Source of the DNA: Gammaproteobacteria bacterium
Lineage (GTDB): Bacteria > Pseudomonadota > Gammaproteobacteria > Comchoanobacterales > Comchoanobacteraceae
NCBI GenBank assembly: GCA_030829925.1
Contig: JAURNZ010000076.1
Location: 1-8,000, forward strand
Direction of reading: 5' to 3'
Length of the DNA: 8,000 bases
A program made the position numbers and the translations under genes. Within the stretch, counting starts at the first letter, position 1. Each line of letters starts with the position of its first letter. The notes under the pieces are model-generated. The model saw only the letters and a program-made list of their open reading frames with translations, searched no databases and had not been told where the DNA came from. Shown here piece after piece: positions 1-6,740 of the stretch.

Positions 1-983
1 ACAGCGCCTGTCATTTCATTGCATTTATCTAGATGGTGAAGATAGGCGCGAGAATGATTGCAACATGTGAAGCATTCACAATCAGGGTCTAGTGGCGAAA
101 AATCATTTTTATATCTTTTGTTGCGAATTTTAATGACACCTTTATGTGTAAATAAATGTCCATTTCTCGCATTTCTTGTTGGCATGACGCAGTCAAACAT
201 GTCAATTCCAGATCTGACTGCATTCATAATGTCTGAAGGTGTGCCAACACCCATTAAATACCTTAATTTATCAACGGGCATTTTATAAGCGAAATTGGAT
301 ACGATATCATCCATTTTGTCTTTGGGTTCTCCAACTGAAAGTCCGCCTAATGCAAATCCATCAAAAGGCAGGGCGCATGTTTCATCTAATGAACGCTGAC
401 GCAAATCATGATGAAAACCACCTTGAATAATGCCAAAAAGGTGGCAATTATCTTTAGTTTTAGCTTGAATGCATTGTTTTGCCCAGTCAAGTGATCGAAT
501 CATAGCTTTTTCTACAGCATGTTTTTCTGCAGGTAAACCAATGCACTCATCAAAGGCCATCATGATGTCACTATTTAGTTGTTGTTGAATGTGAATGGCT
601 TTTTCAGGTGTTAAATAGTGTTTTTGACCATTATAAGGAGAACGAAACATCACGCCTTCGTCGGTAATTTTATTAAGTGTTGCTAAGCTGAATACCTGAA
701 AACCACCAGAATCAGTTAATATTAACCTATCCCAGCCATTGAATTTATGTAGCCCGCCATGTGCCTCAATTAATTCTGGACCAGGCCTTAGCATTAGATG
801 AAATGTATTGCCTAAAATAACATCCGGGTCAATTGCCTTTAACTGTTCAGTAGTCAGTGATTTGACAGCGCCACAAGTGCCAACGGGCATGAATGCTGGT
901 GTTCTAATTTTTTTGTTGTTAAGTGTAGCAGTTCCAGTTCTAGCTTTTTTATCTGTATGTGTAATGTTTAATTGAATGCTCAT
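1..983 (-). CDS. tgt: tRNA-guanine transglycosylase (partial, C-terminus beyond the left edge)
   Basis: Tgt exchanges guanine-34 of GUN-anticodon tRNAs (Asp, Asn, His, Tyr) for preQ1 in the cytoplasm, a step of queuosine synthesis. My reading of the - strand gives an open frame of 327 residues from ATG at 983 to the window edge. Visible motifs are DSGGFQ at 91-96 with the general-base Asp91, GIIQGG at 184-189, ALGGLSVGEP at 211-220, and MFDCVMPTRNARNG at 262-275 with the nucleophile Asp264. CxCxxC at 302-307 supplies three zinc ligands. The fourth, a histidine near residue 333 in the family, lies outside. E. coli Tgt has 375 residues, so roughly 45-50 are missing here. The start is supported by AAGG 6 nt upstream, directly after the queA stop, which suggests translational coupling. 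yajC-secD-secF often follow tgt in gammaproteobacteria, but that region is not visible. Confidence 0.97.
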   Translation of the reverse strand, partial: MSIQLNITHTDKKARTGTATLNNKKIRTPAFMPVGTCGAVKSLTTEQLKAIDPDVILGNTFHLMLRPGPELIEAHGGLHKFNGWDRLILTDSGGFQVFSLATLNKITDEGVMFRSPYNGQKHYLTPEKAIHIQQQLNSDIMMAFDECIGLPAEKHAVEKAMIRSLDWAKQCIQAKTKDNCHLFGIIQGGFHHDLRQRSLDETCALPFDGFALGGLSVGEPKDKMDDIVSNFAYKMPVDKLRYLMGVGTPSDIMNAVRSGIDMFDCVMPTRNARNGHLFTHKGVIKIRNKRYKNDFSPLDPDCECFTCCNHSRAYLHHLDKCNEMTGA

Positions 984-993
984 AAAATACCTT

Positions 994-1992
994 CTATATG
1001 ATTAACATGGCATCACCATAACTGTAAAAGTTAAGTTTTGCCTCGATGGCTGTTTGATAACATCGGTGTGCCTCCTCAGTGCCTATTGCAGAACAAATAA
1101 GCATAAATAAAGTTGATTTAGGCAGGTGGAAGTTTGTTAATATGCCATCGACAACTTGCCATTGAAATCCAGGGTGTATGAAAATATCAGTGTATCTAGC
1201 GCCTGAGGTGACTTGTGGCTGACGCCAGGTGTCCTCAAGTGTTCTTACAGAGGTGGTGCCAACAGCAATGGTTCGACCATTGTTTTGTTTGGTTGTTTTT
1301 ATTAGGTCGATGATTTCATCGGTGATGATGTATTGTTCATCATGCATGACATGTTGTTTAATGTCGTTGTGTTTGACTGGCAAAAAAGTTCCAAGGCCAA
1401 CATGTAATGTGATAAAGTCATGAGGGCAAGGCAGAGTGCTTAAAATTTCGTTTGTAAAATGTAAGCCAGCTGTAGGTGCTGCTACTGCGCCTGCATGCTT
1501 TGCATAACATGTTTGATAATTTGGATCTAGTCGTTTATCTGACTTGATGTAATGTGGCAAAGGTGTTGCGCCATACTGATTAAGGAATGATTCAATGTTT
1601 GTTTTGGTTTTAAAATGAGCTTTTTTTATAAGTGTACTAGATGTTTCCTCAATAACTACATTTTCACCTGATTCTAAAACCAATGTGGTGGGAAGTTTTA
1701 GTTTATGGTTGGATTGTGTCATAACCATTGCTTCTTTGTCTGAAACTATGGTTTCAACAAATAATTCAACTTTAGCCCCGGTGATTTTAAATGCTTTTAG
1801 TCTGGATGGAATAACTTTGGTGTTATTCATAATGAGACAATCATTAGGATTAAGGTAGGATACAATTTCCTCAAAAGGTTTTATTTCAATGTTTTGAAAT
1901 TGCTTATTATAAACGAGCAAATTCGAATGCTTAGATTTTTTTTGGGCAATCAATTCTACAGGTAAATTAAAGTCAAAACGGTTTATATCCAT
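994..1992 (-). CDS. queA: S-adenosylmethionine:tRNA ribosyltransferase-isomerase
   Basis: QueA transfers and isomerises the ribosyl part of SAM onto preQ1-modified tRNA to give epoxyqueuosine, acting just after Tgt. The 332-residue product (E. coli: 356) shows family blocks in order: MDINRFDFNLP at the N-terminus, MNNTKVIPSRL at 55-65, GAVAAPTAGLHF at 168-179, TLHVGLGTF at 195-203, IAVGTTSVRTLE at 242-253, FIHPGF at 271-276, TNFHLPKSTL at 286-295 and FYSYGDAML at 322-330. I chose ATG at 1992 because the conserved MDINRFDF block begins there. An in-frame ATG at 2010 would add six residues (MVSIKQ), and neither start has a strong Shine-Dalgarno. The frame stays open further upstream only because it reads antisense through the tRNA-Val gene. 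The usual Pro/Arg-containing stretch before the SRLL-like motif is shortened here (QKKSKHSNLL at 17-26). queA and tgt are 10 nt apart and surely co-transcribed. Confidence 0.96.
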   Translation of the reverse strand: MDINRFDFNLPVELIAQKKSKHSNLLVYNKQFQNIEIKPFEEIVSYLNPNDCLIMNNTKVIPSRLKAFKITGAKVELFVETIVSDKEAMVMTQSNHKLKLPTTLVLESGENVVIEETSSTLIKKAHFKTKTNIESFLNQYGATPLPHYIKSDKRLDPNYQTCYAKHAGAVAAPTAGLHFTNEILSTLPCPHDFITLHVGLGTFLPVKHNDIKQHVMHDEQYIITDEIIDLIKTTKQNNGRTIAVGTTSVRTLEDTWRQPQVTSGARYTDIFIHPGFQWQVVDGILTNFHLPKSTLFMLICSAIGTEEAHRCYQTAIEAKLNFYSYGDAMLII

Positions 1993-2058
1993 TTGCTTTA
2001 TGCTAACCATATAAAAGTTATGTGACAAGTAAAAAAATAGTCTACAATTAGATAAGTA

Positions 2059-2087
2059 TTGACCGGGTGTCGATTTGAGGTTAAATT
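2059..2087 (+). promoter_or_regulatory. Predicted sigma70-type promoter of tRNA-Val and probably the infC operon
   Basis: A -35 box TTGACC (2059-2064) is separated by exactly 17 nt from a -10 box TAAATT (2082-2087). Transcription would start near 2094, giving the tRNA a leader of only a few bases. This is the best promoter I can see in the 107-nt divergent region 1993-2099. For queA, on the other strand of this region, only weak candidates are present and I do not call one. Because infC begins 23 nt after the tRNA, this promoter may also feed the ribosomal-protein and pheST genes; that is inference. Confidence 0.65.
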
Positions 2088-2099
2088 GTACGTTTAGGC

Positions 2100-2174
2100 A
2101 GGCGCGTAGCTCAGCGGTAGAGCACCACCTTGACATGGTGGTGGTCGGTGGTTCGATCCCACTCGCGCCTACCA
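2100..2174 (+). tRNA. tRNA-Val (anticodon GAC), CCA encoded
   Basis: A full cloverleaf can be drawn. The acceptor stem AGGCGCG (2100-2106) pairs with CGCGCCT (2164-2170). The D stem is GCTC/GAGC (2109-2112 with 2120-2123). The anticodon stem CCACC/GGTGG encloses the loop TTGACAT (2130-2136), with GAC at 2132-2134. The T arm has loop TTCGATC (2152-2158) and one G-U pair in its stem. Discriminator A2171 is followed by an encoded CCA at 2172-2174. The anticodon arm and T arm closely resemble E. coli tRNA-Val(GAC). It reads GUC and GUU codons. The gene lies directly in front of infC on the same strand. Confidence 0.97.
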
Positions 2175-2186
2175 TTTTATAATGTT

Positions 2187-2191
2187 AGGAG
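2187..2191 (+). promoter_or_regulatory. Shine-Dalgarno AGGAG that fixes the ATT start of infC
   Basis: AGGAG ends 6 nt before ATT at 2198. The only other codons between the in-frame stop TAA at 2192-2194 and the conserved protein are TAT and ATC. The nearest conventional start in frame, GTG at 2240, is nearly 50 nt away and would delete the conserved N-terminal motif. Confidence 0.85.
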
Positions 2192-2197
2192 TAATAT

Positions 2198-2713
2198 ATT
2201 ATCGAAAAAAGAAAAAATCGTGTAAATGAACAAATAAGAGTGCCACACGTAAAATTTATTGATGAGAATGGAACCCTCATCGGAGAAAAATACCCAACTG
2301 ATAAAGCATTATCACATTGTAAAGCTATTGGATTAGACTTAGTAGAAGTTGTTCCAAATACATCACCACCTGTTTGTAAGGCGCTAGATTTTGGAAAATT
2401 CCGTTTCCAAGCTGCAAAGAAAAAGCAAGTTGTAAAAAAACAACAGCTTAAAGAAATTAAATTAAGACCAGGGATTGGTGATGAAGATTATAGAGTAAAG
2501 TTAAAAAGGACCAAACAATTTTTAGAGGGTAACAACAAAGTAAAAGTTTCTTTGCGTTTTCGTGGTAGAGAAATTATGCACTCTGGTATTGGTTTTGCGC
2601 TTGTTAACCGTATGGTACAAGATTTAGAGGAAATTTGCGTTGTAGAAAAACCTGCATCATCCGAGGGTCGCCAAATTATTATTATACTCGGGCCAAAAAA
2701 AACACCTAGTTAG
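2198..2713 (+). CDS. infC: Translation initiation factor IF-3, with ATT start codon
   Basis: IF3 binds the 30S subunit, prevents premature 50S joining and proofreads the start codon and initiator tRNA. From ATT at 2198 the product is 171 residues (E. coli: 180). The N-domain spans about 3-72, with NRVNEQIRV at 7-15 and the LVEVVPNTSPPVCKALDFGKF region at 48-68. A lysine-rich linker covers about 73-85. The C-domain follows, with KEIKLRPGI at 85-93, LRFRGRE at 119-125 and EGRQIIIILGPKK at 156-168. Starting at GTG 2240 would lose 14 residues including the conserved NRVNEQIR block, so ATT is preferred; ATC at 2201 is a less likely alternative. Non-AUG starts in infC are known to allow autoregulation, because IF3 discriminates against them. 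thrS, the usual upstream neighbour, is not here; a tRNA-Val gene takes its place. Confidence 0.95.
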   Translation: MIEKRKNRVNEQIRVPHVKFIDENGTLIGEKYPTDKALSHCKAIGLDLVEVVPNTSPPVCKALDFGKFRFQAAKKKQVVKKQQLKEIKLRPGIGDEDYRVKLKRTKQFLEGNNKVKVSLRFRGREIMHSGIGFALVNRMVQDLEEICVVEKPASSEGRQIIIILGPKKTPS

Positions 2714-2729
2714 GCATTATTATCATTGA

Positions 2730-2760
2730 CAACCAATTATATTTATGTGAAGATTGGTTG
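2730..2760 (+). promoter_or_regulatory. Stem-loop between infC and rpmI, candidate L20 translational operator
   Basis: CAACCAAT (2730-2737) and ATTGGTTG (2753-2760) form an uninterrupted 8-bp stem with a 15-nt loop. It is followed by GTAAAAATTTAAAT, not a T-run, so it does not look like an intrinsic terminator. Loop bases 2739-2745 (ATATTTA) are complementary to 2770-2776 (TAAATAT), just ahead of the rpmI Shine-Dalgarno, so a pseudoknot is possible, although a 7-bp all-AT match is easily chance. In E. coli, ribosomal protein L20 represses rpmI translation by binding structured RNA in this location. Assigning the same role here is inference from position. Confidence 0.45.
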
Positions 2761-2798
2761 GTAAAAATTTAAATATTTCGATTAAAGGAATTTGATTT

Positions 2799-3005
2799 AT
2801 GGCAAAAGCAGCCAACAAAACATGTAAGAGCGCTAAGAAGCGTTTTGTAACAAAGCCAAATGGCGATGTTAAATTCAGAAGAGCTAAAAGAGCGCACATA
2901 CTTTCGCACGAAAATCAGAAAGTAAAACGCCAGAGACGTCGTAATCAAGTTGTCAAAGTGATTGCTGACGTTAAGAGAATTAAACGACTACTCGGGGAAA
3001 TCTAA
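2799..3005 (+). CDS. rpmI: Large-subunit ribosomal protein bL35
   Basis: This is a small, very basic 68-residue protein (E. coli: 65) of the 50S subunit. Identification rests on the AKKRF motif at 12-16, the FRRAKRAHIL segment at about 26-35 where the family has a basic stretch ending in HIL/HLL, the KRQRRR run at about 43-48, the C-terminal DVKRIKRLL at 57-65, and its position between infC and rplT. AAAGGAA (2784-2790) lies 8 nt before the ATG. The N-terminus, MAKAANKTCKSAKK, departs from the usual MPKxKT(H)xxAAKR form and has three to four extra residues. In relatives its translation is controlled by L20, and the hairpin at 2730-2760 is the natural place for that control. Confidence 0.93.
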   Translation: MAKAANKTCKSAKKRFVTKPNGDVKFRRAKRAHILSHENQKVKRQRRRNQVVKVIADVKRIKRLLGEI

Positions 3006-3007
3006 AC

Positions 3008-3364
3008 ATGACTAGAGCAAGAACAGGCGTTGTTTCAAGACGCTCTCATAAAAAAATTCTCAAGCAAGCACGTGGTTATTATGGTGCTAGAAGGAAAGTA
3101 TTCAGAGTAGCTAAACAAGCTGTCATTAAAGCTGGACAATATGCTTACCGTGATAGAAGACAAAGAAAGAGACAATTCAGACAACTCTGGATTATTCGAT
3201 TGAATGCTGCGGTTCGTGAACATGGTTTATCTTACTCACAATTTATTCACTTACTTAATCAGTCAAACGTAACACTTAATCGTAAGTGTTTATCAAATAT
3301 GGCTATCGAAGACAAAGCATCTTTTGCTAAGTTAGTTGCAGAGTTAAAAAAGCAAGCCGCATAA
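3008..3364 (+). CDS. rplT: Large-subunit ribosomal protein bL20
   Basis: bL20 is an early 50S assembly protein that binds 23S rRNA, and in E. coli it is also the repressor of its own operon. The product has 118 residues, exactly the E. coli length. It carries the hallmark segments HKKILKQARGYYGARRKVFR (14-33) and QAVIKAGQYAYRDRRQRKR (37-55), followed by QFRQLWIIRLNAA (56-68). The N-terminal part is an extended basic tail and the C-terminal part is the globular RNA-binding domain. The ATG comes 2 nt after the rpmI stop, with a GGGGA Shine-Dalgarno inside the end of rpmI, so translational coupling to rpmI is likely. Its TAA stop directly touches the pheS ATG in the same frame. Confidence 0.98.
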   Translation: MTRARTGVVSRRSHKKILKQARGYYGARRKVFRVAKQAVIKAGQYAYRDRRQRKRQFRQLWIIRLNAAVREHGLSYSQFIHLLNQSNVTLNRKCLSNMAIEDKASFAKLVAELKKQAA

Positions 3365-4363
3365 ATGGATTTAAAACAAGCTGATATTGATCATGGCCTT
3401 AGAGCCATTCAACAAGCTGTAACAACAACAGACCTTGAAACTCAAAGACTCCATTGGATGGGGAAGCAAGGTCTAATTACCCAAGCTTTTAAAACAATTG
3501 GTCGTCTGTCTGTTGAAGAAAAGCCAGCAGTTGCTAAACAATTAAACGAGTTCAAATCTCAAATCATTGATGTGCTTGCAAAGCAAAAAGAACTTGTTAA
3601 AAAAATCGAGTTACAGAAAGCTATTGACGATAAAATCGATGTCACGCTTGAGCCTAGACTTCTTACTCAAGGTCATCACCACCCAATTCATCAAGTCATA
3701 AAAAAATTAAATTATTTTTTTGCACAGAGAGGCTTTGAGTCCAGAAGTGACTACAACCTTGAAATCGAAGATGAATGGCATAATTTTGAATTATTAAATA
3801 TTCCAGCGCATCACCCTGCAAGATCAATGCAAGATACTTTTTACTGTGGTGAAAAGATTTTGAGGACTCATGTCAGTGCAGCTCAACCACGTATACTCAA
3901 GAATTCCAAGTTACCATTAAGTGCAGTTGTTTTTGGCAGGGTGTTTAGGTGTGATACGCCTGATGCTACGCATACCCCTGTTTTTCATCAAATGGAGTGT
4001 TTACGTATTGATCGCCATTGTAATTTTGGTCATCTTAAAACAATTATTGAAGACTTTATCACGTTTTTATTTGGTGAGAAATTACCTATTAGATATAGAG
4101 CAAGCTATTTTCCATTTACTGAACCATCAGTAGAGATTGATGTTTGGATGCCTGAAAAAAAAGCTTGGCTTGAAATTTTAGGTGCTGGTATGGTACATCC
4201 AAATGTTATTAAGAATGCTGGCCATGACCCATCTGTTTATCGTGGTTTTGCCTTTGGCGTAGGTATTGAGCGTTTAGCGATGTTATATTTCGATCTTGAT
4301 GACGTTCGTGAATTATACAATAGTGATCTATCTTTACTTGGAGATTGTTATTTATGGCAATGA
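3365..4363 (+). CDS. pheS: Phenylalanyl-tRNA synthetase alpha subunit
   Basis: This is the catalytic alpha subunit of the (alpha-beta)2 enzyme that charges tRNA-Phe in the cytoplasm. It has 332 residues (E. coli: 327). An N-terminal helical, coiled-coil-like arm (about 1-90) is followed by the class II core: EIEDEWHNFELLNIPAHHPAR (133-153), LRTHVSAAQPR (166-176), motif 2 GRVFR to FHQ (191-209), and motif 3 GFAFGVGIERLAML (294-307). Ala296 matches the alanine that limits the Phe pocket in E. coli (Ala294). In the usual FHQxEGL segment the Gly is Cys212. The ATG abuts the rplT stop and no Shine-Dalgarno is evident, so initiation probably depends on coupling. No leader peptide or attenuator of the E. 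coli pheM type fits, because there is no gap. The 3' end overlaps the start of pheT. Confidence 0.98.
   Translation: MDLKQADIDHGLRAIQQAVTTTDLETQRLHWMGKQGLITQAFKTIGRLSVEEKPAVAKQLNEFKSQIIDVLAKQKELVKKIELQKAIDDKIDVTLEPRLLTQGHHHPIHQVIKKLNYFFAQRGFESRSDYNLEIEDEWHNFELLNIPAHHPARSMQDTFYCGEKILRTHVSAAQPRILKNSKLPLSAVVFGRVFRCDTPDATHTPVFHQMECLRIDRHCNFGHLKTIIEDFITFLFGEKLPIRYRASYFPFTEPSVEIDVWMPEKKAWLEILGAGMVHPNVIKNAGHDPSVYRGFAFGVGIERLAMLYFDLDDVRELYNSDLSLLGDCYLWQ
4340..4343 (+). promoter_or_regulatory. Shine-Dalgarno GGAG of pheT inside the end of pheS
   Basis: GGAG lies 10 nt before ATG 4354 and 16 nt before ATG 4360. It favours 4354 as the start. A TTG at 4345 would be only one base away, too close to be used. 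ATG 4360 would give the familiar ATGA overlap with the pheS stop and cannot be excluded. Confidence 0.6.
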
Positions 4364-6702
4364 TACTTTCACCTAAATGGCTACAATCTATTTTAGGGTG
4401 TGAATTTCATCTAGAAAATACTACTGATAAATTATCTCAATTAGGTTTGGAAACTGAACTTATTTCAGCTTCTACTGATGTGCTTTATAATATTGTCGTC
4501 GGAAAAGTTATTGCAACTGAACAACATCCAGATGCAGACCGATTAAAAGTTTGTAAAGTAGATGTTAATCAACCTGAACATTTAACCATTGTTTGCGGCT
4601 GCCCAACAGTAACAGAAGGTATGGTTGTTGCGGTTGCAATGGATGGTGCAAAATTACCTGGAATGACTATTAAAGCTTCTAAGTTGAGAGGTGTTGCTTC
4701 TCAAGGTATGTTATGTACTGCGTTAGAGTTAGGTATGTCCTCTAAGAAAAGTTCGCTACTCTCTCTTCCAGCGGATACACCGATTGGTAAGCCAATTACA
4801 GAGGTTTTATCATTAGACAAACAATGGATGGAAGTAGAAATCACTCCGAATAGAGGCGATTGTGTAAGCGCATTGGGTGTTGCAAGAGAAATTTTAATTG
4901 GAATGCAGCAAGATTTTAATACGCCATTGACACAAATGCCTTGTGGTAAGCCAGATTTATTAGGTTCGGTTGACACAAGTTGTACTAGTTATGCTTACGC
5001 ACAGATAGATATCAAAACTGAATCAAACCCCAAGTTATCTGAACACATTGATTATCAGCTACATGTTGCTGGGTTAAATCGTGTAAGTCCAATTGTAGAT
5101 ATACTTAATTATATTATGTTATACACTGGTCAACCAATGCATGCATTTGATTTTAGCAAGCTTAAAGGGAAAGTTTGTGTGCGTTACGCCAATTCTGGTG
5201 AATCGATTCATTTATTAGATGGTCAAGACATAACATTAGAGACCAGTGATTTGGTTATCGCAGATGATAATGGCCCAATTGCTTTAGCAGGGATTATGGG
5301 TGGTGAGCATTCAAAAGTGACAGATGAAACATCTTCTATCTTATTGGAAAGCGCCTGTTTTGATCCCGTCGTAATAGCCAAAACAGCAAAACGTTTAGGT
5401 ATAACCACAGATGCAAGCTATCGTTATGTTAGAGGCACTGATCCTGAATTAGTCGAGTTTGCATTGTCAGAAGCAGTTAAAGTTATCAGCGAAACCTACG
5501 AAACCAATCCTGTATCTTCTGGTGTTGTATTCAATAAACAAGAAAAAGAACCTATTCGTATCGGTATCAAAGATGTTCATGATTATCTTGGTTTAGAAAT
5601 AAATATTGGTCAACTTACATCATATATGCGGTTAATTGGTTGTCATGTCATGATTGAAGAATCTGAATACATAACTGTTGAAGTTCCTTCTCATAGAAAT
5701 GATTTACATTTTTATTATGATTTAATTGAAGAAGTTGCAAGATTGGTGGGGTATGAAAATTTACCTAAATCTGAATTAACATGTCAACCACTGAATCAAG
5801 AAGATAAAGAATTAGCAAGGCATTTTCAATTGATTGAGGTATTAGTTGCTAGAGGCTATCAAGAACTTTACAGTCTTAGTTTGCAATCCATAGCTCATGC
5901 TTCAATGTTCGCTGATGAGAATACATTAATCCATCTAGATAACCCATTATCAGAAGAATATGCGGTTATGAGACCATCAATATTATCTTCGTTATTATTG
6001 CAAATAAAACATTGCCTTAATCATTTTGTTAGATCAGGTAAATTAGTCGAAGTAGGGGATTGTTTTGAAAAGCCCTCAATTGCTTATAAAAAATTAGGTT
6101 TAGCAGCATTTGGTGATAAAGATGATCCTGAAGATAATACGAATACGTTCATGCGTATTAAACAAGATATTCATGCAGTTATTCATCGTCTTAAGCCAGG
6201 TATGACAGTAAAGTACCAAACGGCGGCTGAGCTGTCTGATTTGCCGCTTGGTTGGCACCCAAATCAAACTGCTCAGATTGTACTCAATGATACGGTCATT
6301 GGGTATGTAGGTTGCTTGTATCCAAGTCTACAACAAGACATTGCTGTTGATATTTATGCAGCTGAAATAGATTTAAATATGCTTGATAAGCAATCAGTGG
6401 TTTTTGTTAAGCCACAAGTACAATCTAAATTTCCGCCTTCAACAAGAGATTTATCCTTTTGGGTGAATTCATCTGATTGTGCAGGTTTAATAAAAGATCA
6501 GATTTCAGGTGTTTCTGAGTTGTTGACTCAAGTTGATATGGTAGATGATTATTATTCAGAGCAAGAAAGTCAAAGAAGTTTGACATTTAGATTGACTTTT
6601 CAATCGTTTACTAAGACACTTAAGGATAAAGAAATTGACAAAATTATTGAAAATACAATTGCAATTTTAGCTAAAGATGGTATAAATCTTAGAGACCATT
6701 AA
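4354..6702 (+). CDS. pheT: Phenylalanyl-tRNA synthetase beta subunit
   Basis: The beta subunit binds tRNA-Phe and hydrolyses mischarged Tyr-tRNA-Phe. The product is 782 residues from ATG 4354 (E. coli: 795); starting at 4360 would remove two. Domains in order: an EMAP-like tRNA-binding fold at about 40-150 (VVGKVIATEQHPDADRLKVC, then KLRGVASQGMLC); B3/B4 editing domain at about 210-390, with His263 in GQPMHAFD and Glu332 in LLESACFDP, matching E. coli editing residues His261 and Glu334; B5 domain at about 400-470, with PSHRNDLHFYYDLIEEVAR; a catalytic-like core at about 485-675, with HPNQTA; and a C-terminal anticodon-binding FDX-ACB domain from about 690 (FPPSTRDLSF to the end). All domains are present without frameshift. 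It overlaps pheS by 10 nt, as expected for coupled 1:1 synthesis. Confidence 0.98.
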   Translation: MAMILSPKWLQSILGCEFHLENTTDKLSQLGLETELISASTDVLYNIVVGKVIATEQHPDADRLKVCKVDVNQPEHLTIVCGCPTVTEGMVVAVAMDGAKLPGMTIKASKLRGVASQGMLCTALELGMSSKKSSLLSLPADTPIGKPITEVLSLDKQWMEVEITPNRGDCVSALGVAREILIGMQQDFNTPLTQMPCGKPDLLGSVDTSCTSYAYAQIDIKTESNPKLSEHIDYQLHVAGLNRVSPIVDILNYIMLYTGQPMHAFDFSKLKGKVCVRYANSGESIHLLDGQDITLETSDLVIADDNGPIALAGIMGGEHSKVTDETSSILLESACFDPVVIAKTAKRLGITTDASYRYVRGTDPELVEFALSEAVKVISETYETNPVSSGVVFNKQEKEPIRIGIKDVHDYLGLEINIGQLTSYMRLIGCHVMIEESEYITVEVPSHRNDLHFYYDLIEEVARLVGYENLPKSELTCQPLNQEDKELARHFQLIEVLVARGYQELYSLSLQSIAHASMFADENTLIHLDNPLSEEYAVMRPSILSSLLLQIKHCLNHFVRSGKLVEVGDCFEKPSIAYKKLGLAAFGDKDDPEDNTNTFMRIKQDIHAVIHRLKPGMTVKYQTAAELSDLPLGWHPNQTAQIVLNDTVIGYVGCLYPSLQQDIAVDIYAAEIDLNMLDKQSVVFVKPQVQSKFPPSTRDLSFWVNSSDCAGLIKDQISGVSELLTQVDMVDDYYSEQESQRSLTFRLTFQSFTKTLKDKEIDKIIENTIAILAKDGINLRDH

Positions 6703-6740
6703 AGAATTTATATAAGTATTTAAACGGAGACGATACATTC

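Noticed and set aside
58..430. Two small + strand open frames at the left end
   Set aside because: They lie antisense to tgt, whose protein motifs cover the whole interval.
1229..1423. Small + strand open frame
   Set aside because: Antisense to conserved parts of queA; no recognisable product.
1993..2058. A defined queA promoter on the - strand
   Set aside because: Several weak -35/-10 pairs can be drawn (for example TTGTCA with TAGCAT, which would make a nearly leaderless transcript), but none is clearly better than the others in this AT-rich stretch.
1993..2175. N-terminal extension of the queA frame by 61 residues
   Set aside because: It reads antisense through the tRNA-Val gene (the GASGIEPPTTT-like peptide is a typical antisense-tRNA translation). 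The conserved QueA N-terminus begins at 1992.
2178..2183. Perfect TATAAT just after tRNA-Val as a promoter for infC
   Set aside because: No -35 hexamer or extended -10 TG lies at a proper distance (2155-2160 is GATCCC), and the start point would fall inside the infC Shine-Dalgarno.
2730..2760. Intrinsic terminator between infC and rpmI
   Set aside because: The stem has no following T-run and the downstream genes belong to the same known operon.
3035..3223. Small - strand open frame, serine- and leucine-rich
   Set aside because: Antisense shadow of the basic bL20 gene.
3921..4133. Hydrophobic 70-residue frame that looks membrane-like
   Set aside because: It overlaps the motif 2 and substrate-binding region of pheS in another frame and has no evident ribosome binding site; the hydrophobicity follows from T-rich codons out of frame.
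4701..5408. Two - strand open frames inside pheT
   Set aside because: They are antisense to the conserved tRNA-binding and editing domains of pheT.
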